33,729 nt of DNA, taken from contig CAPHZB010000010.1 in assembly GCA_948629335.1 (NCBI GenBank), forward strand, positions 1 through 33,729, written 5' to 3'. A model generated the notes under the pieces. The model made no database searches. It saw nothing but the letters and a program-made list of their open reading frames with translations, and was not told the origin of the DNA. Positions 1-7,304 of this stretch are shown here, piece by piece. Every line of letters begins with the position of its first letter. The first letter of the stretch is position 1. The DNA comes from an uncultured Bacilli bacterium. GTDB taxonomy: Bacteria; Bacillota_I; Bacilli_A; RF39; UBA660. Both the position numbers and the translations under genes were made by a program.

Positions 1-2
1 GA

Positions 3-1127
3 ATTGAGGTAGTACTCTTATGTATGATTATAGCAACATTAAGAACAAATGCAGCGAGTAGTAATCCACCATCGAATGGAGTAAGTTATAATAAAAATAA
101 TCAAGTAACCGTACAAAATGCATTAGATGATTTATATAATAAAGCAAATTATGGGAATGCAGCAGCTTCTCAAATATTAAAAGGAAGAACAGCATTAGTA
201 AAGGGAAAACAAGTTACAGGAACTTATGAAGCACCTACTTGTCCTACTTTAGCTAGTCAGACACCTGGGGATGCAACAGAGTATGATATTGCAAAGGGGA
301 AAATTGCTTGGGTGAATGGTGAAAAAGTAGTTGGTCAAAAAAATTCAACAATTATAACCAATTTTGTTAGTGTAGGAGACTATATTCAATATGTACCATC
401 TAAAGCTTCATATGTGGTAGCTTCTTCTGACACTGGTTATGATATGGCTCAAAATATAATTCCGAAAGAGGCAGAATTATGGAGAATAATAAAGAAAAAT
501 GCAGATGGAACGATTGAGATAGTATCTGCAACTGCCGTTAGTTCAGGGATATATTTTAAAGGAGAAACAGGGTATAAAAATTATGTAGGTACATTAAATA
601 AAATAGCTGCAGCTTATGAAACAGAAGGAATAACAGTAGGGTCAAGACATATGGGCTATAATGGAACAGTGGCAGAACATTTAGAATCAGTAGGAGAAAA
701 TGGAAATGAAGATTATGGTCACAGAGCTGATGTTGATTTGGTTGAGGAGGCCATTGGAGGTATAGATGGCGGGGGAACATATTATCTAGCTTCAAGAAAT
801 AGTTTTGATGTTTATGATGATGCATCATATTCTAAACATCTAAAGGGAGGGTCATTTAGTGTACGAGTTGTAGGGAGAAGACCTAGCTATACATATTATT
901 CGTGCATATATGCTTGTATGCCGAAAGAGGACTGTTGTGGATATACTACCATCAGGTCATTTGTAGATGTTTTTGCCACTTATGGAGGAGAACCGAAGGA
1001 TGGTTATGTGAATGTATTTCCTTCTTCAGGTAAGTATAAGGTACGACCAATTGTCATATTGAAGTCCGATATTGCATTAATAGGTGGGAATGGTACTTCA
1101 GGAAACCCTTGGATTGTAGGAATTTAA
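3..1127 (+). CDS. Surface protein with DUF6273-type C-terminal domain, 5' partial
   Basis: The reading frame is open to the left edge of the window, so the N-terminus is probably missing. The first internal ATG is at 24, but the residues before it (IEVVLLC) continue a hydrophobic run that ends in TNAASS, which looks like the tail of a signal peptide or pilin-like membrane segment. The middle carries a repeat-like module (ALDDLYNKA, then KGRTALVKGKQVTGTY) common in secreted proteins of gut Firmicutes. The C-terminal part, ending in VRPIVILKSDIALIGG and NPWIVGI, resembles DUF6273 domains. Paired cysteines (YSCIYACMPKEDCC) lie near residue 300. It is probably a secreted or cell-surface protein. 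No enzymatic function can be assigned. A weak GAGGT at 6-10 would allow a start at 24 with long spacing, so a short complete protein is not fully excluded. Confidence 0.7.
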   Translation: MEVVLLCMIIATLRTNAASSNPPSNGVSYNKNNQVTVQNALDDLYNKANYGNAAASQILKGRTALVKGKQVTGTYEAPTCPTLASQTPGDATEYDIAKGKIAWVNGEKVVGQKNSTIITNFVSVGDYIQYVPSKASYVVASSDTGYDMAQNIIPKEAELWRIIKKNADGTIEIVSATAVSSGIYFKGETGYKNYVGTLNKIAAAYETEGITVGSRHMGYNGTVAEHLESVGENGNEDYGHRADVDLVEEAIGGIDGGGTYYLASRNSFDVYDDASYSKHLKGGSFSVRVVGRRPSYTYYSCIYACMPKEDCCGYTTIRSFVDVFATYGGEPKDGYVNVFPSSGKYKVRPIVILKSDIALIGGNGTSGNPWIVGI

Positions 1128-1140
1128 AACTGTTATTAGT

Positions 1141-1169
1141 AAAAAATTTAGAAGAACTCTAAATTTTTT
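1141..1169 (+). terminator. Rho-independent terminator after the surface protein
   Basis: A perfect 12-bp stem (AAAAAATTTAGA with TCTAAATTTTTT) and a 5-nt loop lie 13 nt after the stop codon and end in a T run. Confidence 0.8.
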
Positions 1170-1198
1170 ATATTGCACTATTTTTTATCATTCACTAC

Positions 1199-1227
1199 TT
1201 GACAATATATAATAGTAGGTATATAGT
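1199..1227 (+). promoter_or_regulatory. Sigma-A promoter of the padR operon
   Basis: TTGACA at 1199-1204, a 17-nt spacer, and TATAGT at 1222-1227. The spacer and -10 region are rich in TATA/TAGTA repeats, which may include the PadR operator, as PadR proteins commonly autoregulate. Confidence 0.75.
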
Positions 1228-1259
1228 ATTAGTAGAGGTGAGGGCATATTCATACACAA

Positions 1260-1571
1260 ATGAAAAAAGGAGTTTTGGAATTAATTGTTCTACTTTGTGT
1301 AAAAAGGAAAGATCGCTATGGATATGAACTTATAGAAGAGGTATCTAAAGTAGTTGATGTGAATGATGGAACAGTTTATCCTATACTTAAAAGATTAACT
1401 AATGAAAAATATTTTGATACCTATTTGGTTGAATCTACGGAAGGTCCACCAAGAAAATATTATAAGATGACACCTTTAGGTATGGAAAAATTAGAGGAAC
1501 AATTAAAAATATGGAAGATTTTTTCCTCTTCTGTTATAAACTTTATTAAGGAGTGTGAGAAAGGTGAATAA
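1260..1571 (+). CDS. PadR-family transcriptional regulator
   Basis: The 103-aa protein is a winged-helix PadR regulator. It starts MKKGVLELIVLLCV, has the DRYGYELIEEV segment and the DGTVYPILKRL recognition region, followed by the wing (GPPRKYYKMT) and a C-terminal helix. This is the normal size for the short PadR subfamily that represses its own operon with a DUF1700 membrane partner. The strong GAGGTG site at 1235-1240 is 19 nt from this ATG but only 7 nt from an in-frame ATT at 1248, which would add the residues xHTQ before MKKG. PadR proteins often begin with NTQ-like residues, so initiation at the ATT is possible. The 3' end overlaps the next gene by 8 nt, indicating co-translation. Confidence 0.9.
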   Translation: MKKGVLELIVLLCVKRKDRYGYELIEEVSKVVDVNDGTVYPILKRLTNEKYFDTYLVESTEGPPRKYYKMTPLGMEKLEEQLKIWKIFSSSVINFIKECEKGE

Positions 1572-2994
1572 AGAAAGATTTTTAAAAGAGTTAGAAAAGA
1601 AATTAAAAGTATTAAGTCAGGAAGAAAAACAAGATATATTAAACGAATATGAGGATATTATTACTGAAAAGGTAAAACATGGAAAAACAGAGGAAGAAGC
1701 TGTAAAAGAATTTGGGGATTTGAATTCTTTAAGTGAGGAGATTTTAAAATCTTATAAAATTGATCCTAAATATCAAAAAAGTGGGAATGATCTTTTAAAC
1801 GATTGTGAAGATTTAATAAAAAAAGGGGCACAGAAACTGACAGAGGTGACAGAAGAAGTCGTTGATAGTATCAAAAAAGCAGATAACAAAACAGAACTTG
1901 AAACCATTTTTGAAGTCATCATTAAAGTTATTCTTATATTATTAGGAATTGCCTTTTTACACATTCCTTTTTGGATTGTTGGAGAAGTTGGAAAATCAGT
2001 AATAGGTGGATTGACCTTTAATTCTATGTTCTTTTTTGAAAATAATATTGTAGCTATTTTGTGGAAAGTATTAGTAGAGATTACTTACGTAATTGTTTGT
2101 GCACTTCTTATTGTTATGATTTTAAGAAAAAGCGTAACTTCTTCATCGGTAGAAGATTCTAAAAAAAAAAGTAACCCTGTAAGAAAAATAAAAGAAGATC
2201 AGTCAGTAAACAGTGAAGAAAGTATAAAGGTGAATACTGTGAGGGTTTCTGAAAACAATACTCATGTACTTAGTGACATTTTATTAGTTTTGTTGAAATG
2301 TTTCATTTGTATAGTGTTTATTTTTCCGATGATTTTATTAGCAATTGGTATTGGGATTGTTCTTTGTGTTCTTATCTATTTACTAATAAAAGGAATTGGA
2401 ATATATGCTCCCTTCTTCCTAGTTCTAGGAATATTTACTTTAACAATTTATATTATTCATATTTTTACACATATTTTATTTGCAAAGAAAAGAATCTGTG
2501 TATGGCCTTTAATAGGAAGTTTTTTCATGATTATCTTAGGTGGCATTTTTACAATAGATTACGCTTGGTCATTTACTTATCATAAAGATTTCTCCTCTAG
2601 TGTATACCATAAACATGAGGAAAAGTTTGATATTGAAATAGAAGATTATCTATCTGTTCCCTATGATGAAATACAAATCGATAATTCTTTAGAAGATAAT
2701 AAGGTAAGAATTGAAGTGGAATATTATGATGAATTTATCTCTTTGGATAAAGAAGAGAGTATTTATAAAGAAAGTTATCATCATGGAAATCATTATCAAG
2801 AGGAAAAAGAAGAGTATACAACAAAAAGAATTTATTTTTATACAGAACATGTAAATAAACATAGTATTAATGAATTCATAAACAAGACAATTGTTCCAAA
2901 CTTAAAAAATCATGAGTTGTACGATTATAGTAATCTTTTTAATCCTTATATCAAGGTATTCGTTAATGAAAATACAAAAGACAGAGTTTTTTAA
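1564..2994 (+). CDS. HAAS/DUF1700 domain membrane protein
   Basis: The 476-aa protein has an N-terminal HAAS (DUF1700-like) helical domain of about 80 residues (NKERFLKELEKKL, then EEEAVKEFGD). A linker and several transmembrane segments follow in the middle of the protein, and then a charged, Tyr/Glu/His-rich C-terminal region of roughly 130 residues that probably lies outside the membrane. The frame is open from a GTG at 1555, but AAGGAG at 1548-1553 is correctly spaced for GTG 1564, which also gives the typical MNKE start. PadR and DUF1700 proteins are a recurrent pair in Firmicutes, where the HAAS domain is thought to bind the PadR repressor and link it to an envelope signal. The biochemical role of the C-terminal half is unknown. 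Confidence 0.8.
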   Translation: MNKERFLKELEKKLKVLSQEEKQDILNEYEDIITEKVKHGKTEEEAVKEFGDLNSLSEEILKSYKIDPKYQKSGNDLLNDCEDLIKKGAQKLTEVTEEVVDSIKKADNKTELETIFEVIIKVILILLGIAFLHIPFWIVGEVGKSVIGGLTFNSMFFFENNIVAILWKVLVEITYVIVCALLIVMILRKSVTSSSVEDSKKKSNPVRKIKEDQSVNSEESIKVNTVRVSENNTHVLSDILLVLLKCFICIVFIFPMILLAIGIGIVLCVLIYLLIKGIGIYAPFFLVLGIFTLTIYIIHIFTHILFAKKRICVWPLIGSFFMIILGGIFTIDYAWSFTYHKDFSSSVYHKHEEKFDIEIEDYLSVPYDEIQIDNSLEDNKVRIEVEYYDEFISLDKEESIYKESYHHGNHYQEEKEEYTTKRIYFYTEHVNKHSINEFINKTIVPNLKNHELYDYSNLFNPYIKVFVNENTKDRVF

Positions 2995-3015
2995 ATGCAC
3001 GATGTGCATTTTTTG
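2993..3015 (+). terminator. Terminator of the padR operon
   Basis: An 8-bp perfect stem, AAATGCAC/GTGCATTT, with a GAT loop. It overlaps the stop codon and is followed by T residues. Confidence 0.7.
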
Positions 3016-3039
3016 ATGAAAAAATATTTGATTCTTCAA

Positions 3040-3067
3040 TCGACATATTTCTTTAAAATGATATGAT
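3040..3067 (+). promoter_or_regulatory. Putative sigma-A promoter of the spoIIA-like operon
   Basis: TCGACA at 3040-3045, a 16-nt spacer, and TATGAT at 3062-3067. No good sigma-H motif (the factor that drives spoIIA in Bacillus subtilis) was found in this gap. Confidence 0.45.
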
Positions 3068-3093
3068 AAAGTGAATACCAAGAGGTGATAGTA

Positions 3094-3438
3094 TTGGAGA
3101 TTTCATCAGAATTTAGGAAGGGGATTTTATTTGTTCGATTAAAAGGTAAGTTTTTAAGTGAGGAGATGGAAAAATTTAGAACAGAGGTCATTGAAAAAAT
3201 TGAAACATGTGGTCTTCGTAGCGTGGTCTTTACGATTGATGAATTAACGGAAATTGATTTAAAAGGAATTCATAGTATGTTCTATGTTTATGAGATGTGT
3301 AATAAAAATGCTGGAAAAGTTTTACTTTGTGAATTATACGAAAGTCCTGTTTTTGATAGAATGAGGAAAAATCGTATATTTAACTATGTACATTTAATAA
3401 AAAATGAATTAGAAGCTTTTGAAGTCATTCAAGTATAG
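3094..3438 (+). CDS. SpoIIAA-like STAS protein lacking the phospho-serine
   Basis: The 114-aa protein has a STAS fold and aligns along its length with anti-sigma-F antagonist SpoIIAA: a beta-strand FVRLKG, then VVFTIDELTEID, then GKVLLCELYESPVFDRM. The family signature D-S-S-G, where the first serine is phosphorylated by SpoIIAB, reads D55-L56-K57-G58 here, so there is no hydroxyl at either position. A GTG at 3085 is in frame, but it lies inside the Shine-Dalgarno AGAGGTGA, so TTG at 3094 (6-nt spacing) is the better start. Only 9 nt separate it from the sigma gene, and no spoIIAB is present between them. In B. subtilis the order is spoIIAA-spoIIAB-sigF. It might act constitutively, or bind another partner. 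Assignment to SpoIIAA rests on fold and position. Confidence 0.75.
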   Translation: MEISSEFRKGILFVRLKGKFLSEEMEKFRTEVIEKIETCGLRSVVFTIDELTEIDLKGIHSMFYVYEMCNKNAGKVLLCELYESPVFDRMRKNRIFNYVHLIKNELEAFEVIQV

Positions 3439-3447
3439 GAGGCACTT

Positions 3448-4101
3448 ATGGACAATGAATTCGTAGAAAAATATAGTAAATTGATTTATTCAATTGCTCA
3501 TTCTTTTGAGGGGTATCCTCATAAAGAGGATCTATATCAATCGGGATATATAGGACTGATGGCAGCTTATCAAAACTATCAAGAGGAATACGGTGTGAAG
3601 TTTTCAACGTATGCTTATTTGTATATATGGGGAGAGATGAATAAATTAGTACGTGAAGACAAAGGCATTAAAATTAGTAAAAATATTCTTACGTTACATG
3701 CGAAAATAGAAAGGGAAAGATATATATTACTTCAAGAACTAATGCGAGATCCAACGAAAGAAGAACTAGCACAATCTTTAGATATTTCACTTTCTTCTTT
3801 GGAGGAAGCACTTTTAAGTGTACAAAATCCGATTAGTTTAGATACGCCAATTGAAACAGGTGAAAAGGAAATGTTTCTTTCTGATGTTATTTCAAAGAAA
3901 GAAATGGCAATTGATGATTTGATTGCGTTTAAAGAAGAATTACAGAACTTAACACCACTAGAAAAAGATTTAATTGAAAAAAGGTTTATTGAGTCAAAAA
4001 GCCAAAGTGAGGTAGCTAACCTTTATGGTATGAATCAAGTACAGGTATCACGGTTTGAAAAAAAGGTAAAAGAAAAAATTAAAACAAAATTAGCAGCATA
4101 A
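3448..4101 (+). CDS. sigF: Sporulation sigma factor, sigma-F type
   Basis: The 217-aa protein is a sigma-70-family factor. Region 2 is clear (EDLYQSGYIGLMAAYQ, then FSTYAYLYIWGEMNK), region 3 follows, and region 4 has LTPLEKDLIEKRF and the helix-turn-helix SQSEVANLYGMNQVQVSRFE. The last segment matches the SQ(A)QVSR(L)EK signature of sigma-F/sigma-G factors. Being next to an anti-anti-sigma homologue and spoVA favours sigma F, as in the B. subtilis spoIIA-spoVA region. It is shorter than the roughly 255 residues of B. subtilis sigma F. Its role would be early forespore transcription. Sigma G is the alternative assignment. The start ATG has AGGAGGC just upstream. Confidence 0.82.
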   Translation: MDNEFVEKYSKLIYSIAHSFEGYPHKEDLYQSGYIGLMAAYQNYQEEYGVKFSTYAYLYIWGEMNKLVREDKGIKISKNILTLHAKIERERYILLQELMRDPTKEELAQSLDISLSSLEEALLSVQNPISLDTPIETGEKEMFLSDVISKKEMAIDDLIAFKEELQNLTPLEKDLIEKRFIESKSQSEVANLYGMNQVQVSRFEKKVKEKIKTKLAA

Positions 4102-4113
4102 AATAAAAAAATG

Positions 4114-4122
4114 TGTTATGAT
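4114..4122 (+). promoter_or_regulatory. Extended -10 promoter before the 189-aa gene
   Basis: TGTTATGAT (TG-N-TATGAT) lies 18 nt before the ATG at 4140. A GCATA at 4096-4100 could be a forespore-type -35, but the matching -10 is poor, so the sigma class is uncertain. Confidence 0.4.
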
Positions 4123-4139
4123 ATATGTAGGGTGGTAAG

Positions 4140-4709
4140 ATGGAAAGTAGCATAGTTGTAGAAGAGAAAAAAAAGAACATGTGTGTAGAATTGACACAAT
4201 TTTTAGATAGGAAGAGTTTACAAAAAAGTGATTTTTTGCCTATCTTTTCCTATTATAGGAAACATTTAGAAGAACTGGATTTATCTAGTTTTGGAGTATT
4301 TGACGATATTTTAGTCAAATATCAAAAACAATATTTTAGTAGAATAGAGGACGAAGAAGTAGATGAATATTATTTAGAAATAATCTATAGTGAGGTATAT
4401 AACTTATATAAAGAAATAAAAATGCATTTAGAATATCCACACGATACAAATTCCTTATATATTCTAGAAGATGCATTTATTGAACTTCTTAGGGAACAAA
4501 CCATAGATGATGTTTCTTATTTTGATTTACTAGAGAAACTTTATTATTTAAGTGATGTTGTAGATGAAAATACATTTTATGTCATGCATGATATTTTATT
4601 ATATTATCAGGATATAGAAAAGAAAGAACCTTCTTATATTCTTGGTTTTAATGACTTAAATAAACTATATGGATTGGTAAAAAAAGAATACCAAAAAATT
4701 AAAAAATAG
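4140..4709 (+). CDS. Unknown helical protein between sigF and spoVA
   Basis: The product is not recognised. It is 189 aa, very acidic in the middle (EDEEVDEYYLEIIY) and basic at the end (KKEYQKIKK), rich in Leu, Tyr, Asp and Glu, and predicted by eye to be mostly helical. It has no signal peptide or membrane segment, so it is probably cytoplasmic. GGTGG precedes the ATG. It lies in the position between sigF and spoVAC where B. subtilis has spoVAA and spoVAB, but it is soluble and does not resemble them. It has its own terminator, so it is probably not co-transcribed with spoVAC. A forespore role is inferred from location only. Confidence 0.7.
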   Translation: MESSIVVEEKKKNMCVELTQFLDRKSLQKSDFLPIFSYYRKHLEELDLSSFGVFDDILVKYQKQYFSRIEDEEVDEYYLEIIYSEVYNLYKEIKMHLEYPHDTNSLYILEDAFIELLREQTIDDVSYFDLLEKLYYLSDVVDENTFYVMHDILLYYQDIEKKEPSYILGFNDLNKLYGLVKKEYQKIKK

Positions 4710-4728
4710 ATAAAAATCTATTTTTTTT
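4701..4728 (+). terminator. Terminator between the unknown gene and spoVAC
   Basis: An 11-bp perfect stem, AAAAAATAGAT/ATCTATTTTTT, with an AAAA loop and an eight-T tail. It overlaps the stop codon of the upstream gene. Confidence 0.8.
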
Positions 4729-4757
4729 GTATAAGAAACCTTATTTTTTCCATACTA
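4729..4757 (+). promoter_or_regulatory. Sigma-G-like promoter of spoVACDE
   Basis: GTATA at 4729-4733, a 17-nt spacer, and CATACTA at 4751-4757. This fits the published sigma-G pattern (GHATR, 17-18 nt, CATnnTA), and B. subtilis spoVA is a sigma-G operon. The expected start of transcription, about 4764, falls close to the AGGAGG ribosome site at 4763-4768, so the leader would be very short. Confidence 0.65.
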
Positions 4758-4774
4758 CTATTAGGAGGAAGAAT

Positions 4775-5221
4775 ATGGAAAAAAGTAGATACCAGAAATT
4801 GGTAAAAAAATATAAACCAAAGGAAAACCGACTTTTTAATGGAATGATGGCTTTTCTTGTTGGTGGAATTATGGGAGTAATAGGGCAATTTTTAGTTGAA
4901 TTTTATGCAAGTAATTTAGAAATATCAACAAAAGAAGCAGGAACATTTATGATAATTACACTTATTTTTATTGGGTGTTTACTTACTTGTTTCAAATTCT
5001 TTGATAAATGGGTGCATTTCGCAAAGGCAGGACTTTTTGTACCAATTACAGGATTTGCGCATGCAATGATGAGTGCTGCTTTAGATTATAAGAAGGAAGG
5101 CATGGTTACAGGACTAGGGGCCAGTATGTTTAAACTAACGGGTTCTGTTATTATTTTCGGTGTTGTTTCTGCCTATGTATTTGGATTAATTCGTATTTTA
5201 TTATTTGGAGGGACTATATGA
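4775..5221 (+). CDS. spoVAC: Stage V sporulation protein AC
   Basis: The 148-aa membrane protein has the SpoVAC hallmarks: a basic N-terminus (LVKKYKPKENRLFNG), a first membrane segment AFLVGGIMGVIGQ, the DKWVHFAKAG segment, VPITGFAHAMMSAALDYKKEG and a final membrane helix. SpoVAC, D and E form the SpoVA channel, which moves Ca-dipicolinate across the spore inner membrane during sporulation and germination; SpoVAC is the mechanosensitive channel subunit. The frame is open from 4727, but AGGAGG at 4763-4768 sets the start at ATG 4775. The last codons overlap spoVAD by 4 nt (ATGA), indicating translational coupling. Confidence 0.95.
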   Translation: MEKSRYQKLVKKYKPKENRLFNGMMAFLVGGIMGVIGQFLVEFYASNLEISTKEAGTFMIITLIFIGCLLTCFKFFDKWVHFAKAGLFVPITGFAHAMMSAALDYKKEGMVTGLGASMFKLTGSVIIFGVVSAYVFGLIRILLFGGTI

Positions 5222-6207
5222 CATTTTTTTATAAGAACGTATATATAAATGAAACAGCCACTATAGCAGGTCCTTATGAGAAGAAAGGACCATTACATCA
5301 CTATTTTGATAAAAGCTACGATGATTTGAAAATGGGAGAAAATACATGGGAAGATGCAGAAAGTCGCATCCTAGAAGAAAGTGTAGATATTTTACTTGCA
5401 AAAATAAATAAAAAAAGATTTGATATTGATGTTTTTTTATCTGGAGATTTAATGAATCAATTAACCTCTTCAAATTATGCAGCTAGCAGACTAGGAATTC
5501 CCTATTTAGGAATTTATAATGCGTGTGCTACAAGTGTAGAGGGGTTAATTATTGCTTCAAATATGATAGAGGCAAAACAAATAAAAAACGCGATTTGTTC
5601 TGTTTCTTCACATAACAATTCCGCAGAAAAACAATTTCGCTATCCAGTAGAATATGGGGGACCTAAAAAGAAGACAACTACTTTTACAACTACTGGTGGT
5701 GCAAGTGCTTATTTATCTAGTGAAAAATCTCTTATTAAAGTTGATTCTGCAACAATTGGAACTGTAATCGATATGGGAATAAAAGACGTTTATAATATGG
5801 GGGCAGTTATGGCACCTGCTTGTGCATCCGTTCTTTATAAACATCTAGAAGAAACAGGAAGAAGTTTAGATTACTATGATATGGTTTTTAGTGGAGATTT
5901 AGGAATTTATGGTAAAAAAATTTTACCTGAATTTATGAAATTAGAATATGGACTTGATTTAAAGAACTATGATGATACAGCTACTATGATTTTTGATGTG
6001 GAAAATCAAAGTGTTTATGCAGGAGGTTCAGGACCCGCTTGTCTTCCACTTGTTTCCTATGGCTATTTATTTGAGAAGATGAAGAAAAAAGAATTAAAGC
6101 GAATCTTATTAATTGCAACAGGGGCTTTAATGTCTACAACTATGGTGAACGAAAAACATACGATTCCTGCAATTGCTCATGCAATTAGTTTGGAGGTAAA
6201 CCTATGA
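5218..6207 (+). CDS. spoVAD: Stage V sporulation protein AD
   Basis: The 329-aa protein is the thiolase-fold SpoVAD subunit, which binds dipicolinic acid on the outer face of the spore inner membrane. Recognisable segments are ETATIAGPYEKKGPL, FLSGDLMNQLTSSNYAA, the ACATSVEGL loop at the pseudo-active site, the AEKQFRYPVEYGG region and YDMVFSGDLGIYG. Length and order are normal for the family. It starts inside the end of spoVAC (ATGA overlap) and overlaps spoVAE in the same way, so the three subunits are made from one coupled message. Confidence 0.96.
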   Translation: MTFFYKNVYINETATIAGPYEKKGPLHHYFDKSYDDLKMGENTWEDAESRILEESVDILLAKINKKRFDIDVFLSGDLMNQLTSSNYAASRLGIPYLGIYNACATSVEGLIIASNMIEAKQIKNAICSVSSHNNSAEKQFRYPVEYGGPKKKTTTFTTTGGASAYLSSEKSLIKVDSATIGTVIDMGIKDVYNMGAVMAPACASVLYKHLEETGRSLDYYDMVFSGDLGIYGKKILPEFMKLEYGLDLKNYDDTATMIFDVENQSVYAGGSGPACLPLVSYGYLFEKMKKKELKRILLIATGALMSTTMVNEKHTIPAIAHAISLEVNL

Positions 6208-6554
6208 TTTATGTAAACGCTTTTCTGTTCGCTGGACTTGTTTGTTTAATTGGACAAATTATATTAGATAATACAAGTTTAACTGCTGGACATGTAACAA
6301 CGCTTTTTGTAGTACTAGGGGCATTTTTAGATACGTTTAGTATTTATGATAAATTTGTTTTATGGGCTGGTGGTGGTGCACTCGTTCCTATCACAAGTTT
6401 TGGCCATTTACTTATTCATGGTGCATTAGAGAAGGCAAATGAATATGGAATTATCGGGCTAGCTATGGGAATGTTTGATTTAACCAGTTCAGGAATTATT
6501 GCAGCAATTGTCATTTCATTCTTTTTATCTTTGGTGTTTAATGCAAAGGATTAA
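6204..6554 (+). CDS. spoVAE: Stage V sporulation protein AE
   Basis: The 116-aa integral membrane protein matches SpoVAE (the SpoVAEb form): a first membrane helix with GLVCLIGQII, AGHVTTLFVVLGAFLD, a central AGGGALVPITSFGHLLIHGA and a last membrane helix. It is related in sequence to SpoVAC (VPIT-GF/SF-H motif), and the two form the membrane part of the dipicolinate channel. It starts within the spoVAD stop (ATGA) and is the last gene of the operon. SpoVAA, AB, AEa and AF are not present in this cluster. Confidence 0.95.
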   Translation: MIYVNAFLFAGLVCLIGQIILDNTSLTAGHVTTLFVVLGAFLDTFSIYDKFVLWAGGGALVPITSFGHLLIHGALEKANEYGIIGLAMGMFDLTSSGIIAAIVISFFLSLVFNAKD

Positions 6555-6579
6555 TATAGCATATGCTATATTTTTTTTG
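6553..6579 (+). terminator. Terminator of spoVACDE
   Basis: A 20-nt perfect palindrome with arms AATATAGCAT/ATGCTATATT, directly after the stop codon and followed by a run of T residues. Confidence 0.75.
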
Positions 6580-6879
6580 TATTTAAAAAGGATTTCTTAA
6601 ATACAAGAATGTATATTATAGTAGAGATGGAAGAATATAAATGTTTTACTCTTATGTAGAAGTTGATTTAAAAAATAGAGATAGTGCCTAATACACGGAA
6701 AAAAGGTGTTAAAATGTCTATAAAAAATACATTGTATTTACAGATGCATCATTTTTTTAATTTTTCAAAAAAGGTTATATTTTTTAAGAAAAATAATGGA
6801 TAAGGTGGAACGAAGAGATGTTTAAAAATGGGAAGACGTATTCGTGGTCGGTTCTCTTTTCTCCTTTTTCATTTTTTAC
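6580..6879 (+). other. Gene-less spacer with micro-ORFs only
   Basis: About 300 nt without a convincing gene. ORFs of 29 codons (6714-6803, GGTG before its ATG) and 35 codons (6828-6935) exist. The second one crosses the strong promoter at 6880-6908 and has no good ribosome site. The stretch may be remnant sequence. Confidence 0.4.
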
Positions 6880-6908
6880 TTGACTTGTATGTTCGTAATG
6901 TTTATAAT
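6880..6908 (+). promoter_or_regulatory. Sigma-A promoter of the DUF1934-argS operon
   Basis: TTGACT at 6880-6885, exactly 17 nt, and TATAAT at 6903-6908. The leader is short, ending in AGAGGG and the ATG at 6940. Confidence 0.8.
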
Positions 6909-6939
6909 GATGAAGAAATAGAAGAAGAGGGATAAAAAG

Positions 6940-7296
6940 ATGATTGTAAAAATCCATTCTTGGATACAAAATAAGTCTGAAAAAAGAAGTGTTTCTTTCG
7001 AAGGAAAAGGTATATTAAATAAGCAAGTACTAAGCTTTGTTGAAAATGGAAATCATAATGAACTTCGATTAGAAAATAATAAAATCACTTTAAGACGAAG
7101 AATAAATCATACAGAAGAATTTTATTTTACTTTTTTAGAACAAGAATATACCACTTTAGAATATACTGGTTCTGTAGGAAAATTAGAAATCCCTCTTTAT
7201 ACAGAACAGATTGTACATGAAGATGGGAAAATAGAAATTAATTATATTTTAAATGAGCAAGAAGAATTTTCATTTAAGATTACATATGAAATGTAG
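6940..7296 (+). CDS. DUF1934 (YwiB-like) beta-barrel protein
   Basis: The 118-aa protein matches the DUF1934/YwiB family in length and position. These proteins form a small lipocalin-like beta barrel and lie just upstream of argS in many Firmicutes; their function is unknown. Alternating strand patterns are visible (EEFYFTFLEQEYTTLEYTG, then LEIPLYTEQIV and GKIEINYILN). AAGAGGG at 6925-6931 supports the start at 6940. The gap to argS is only 8 nt, so the two are co-transcribed from the promoter at 6880. Confidence 0.8.
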   Translation: MIVKIHSWIQNKSEKRSVSFEGKGILNKQVLSFVENGNHNELRLENNKITLRRRINHTEEFYFTFLEQEYTTLEYTGSVGKLEIPLYTEQIVHEDGKIEINYILNEQEEFSFKITYEM

Positions 7297-7304
7297 GTGG
7301 AAAC

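Noticed and set aside
3015..3093. Sigma-H promoter for the spoIIA-like operon
   Set aside because: A GAAT is present at 3073-3076 but no AGGA-type -35 lies at the right distance.
4096..4124. GCATA with a downstream TATGATAT as a sigma-F or sigma-G promoter for the 189-aa gene
   Set aside because: The -10 half differs from both consensus sequences at several positions; an extended -10 sigma-A promoter fits better.
6828..6935. 35-codon ORF upstream of the DUF1934 gene
   Set aside because: It runs through a strong TTGACT-N17-TATAAT promoter and has no good ribosome site, so it is most likely chance.
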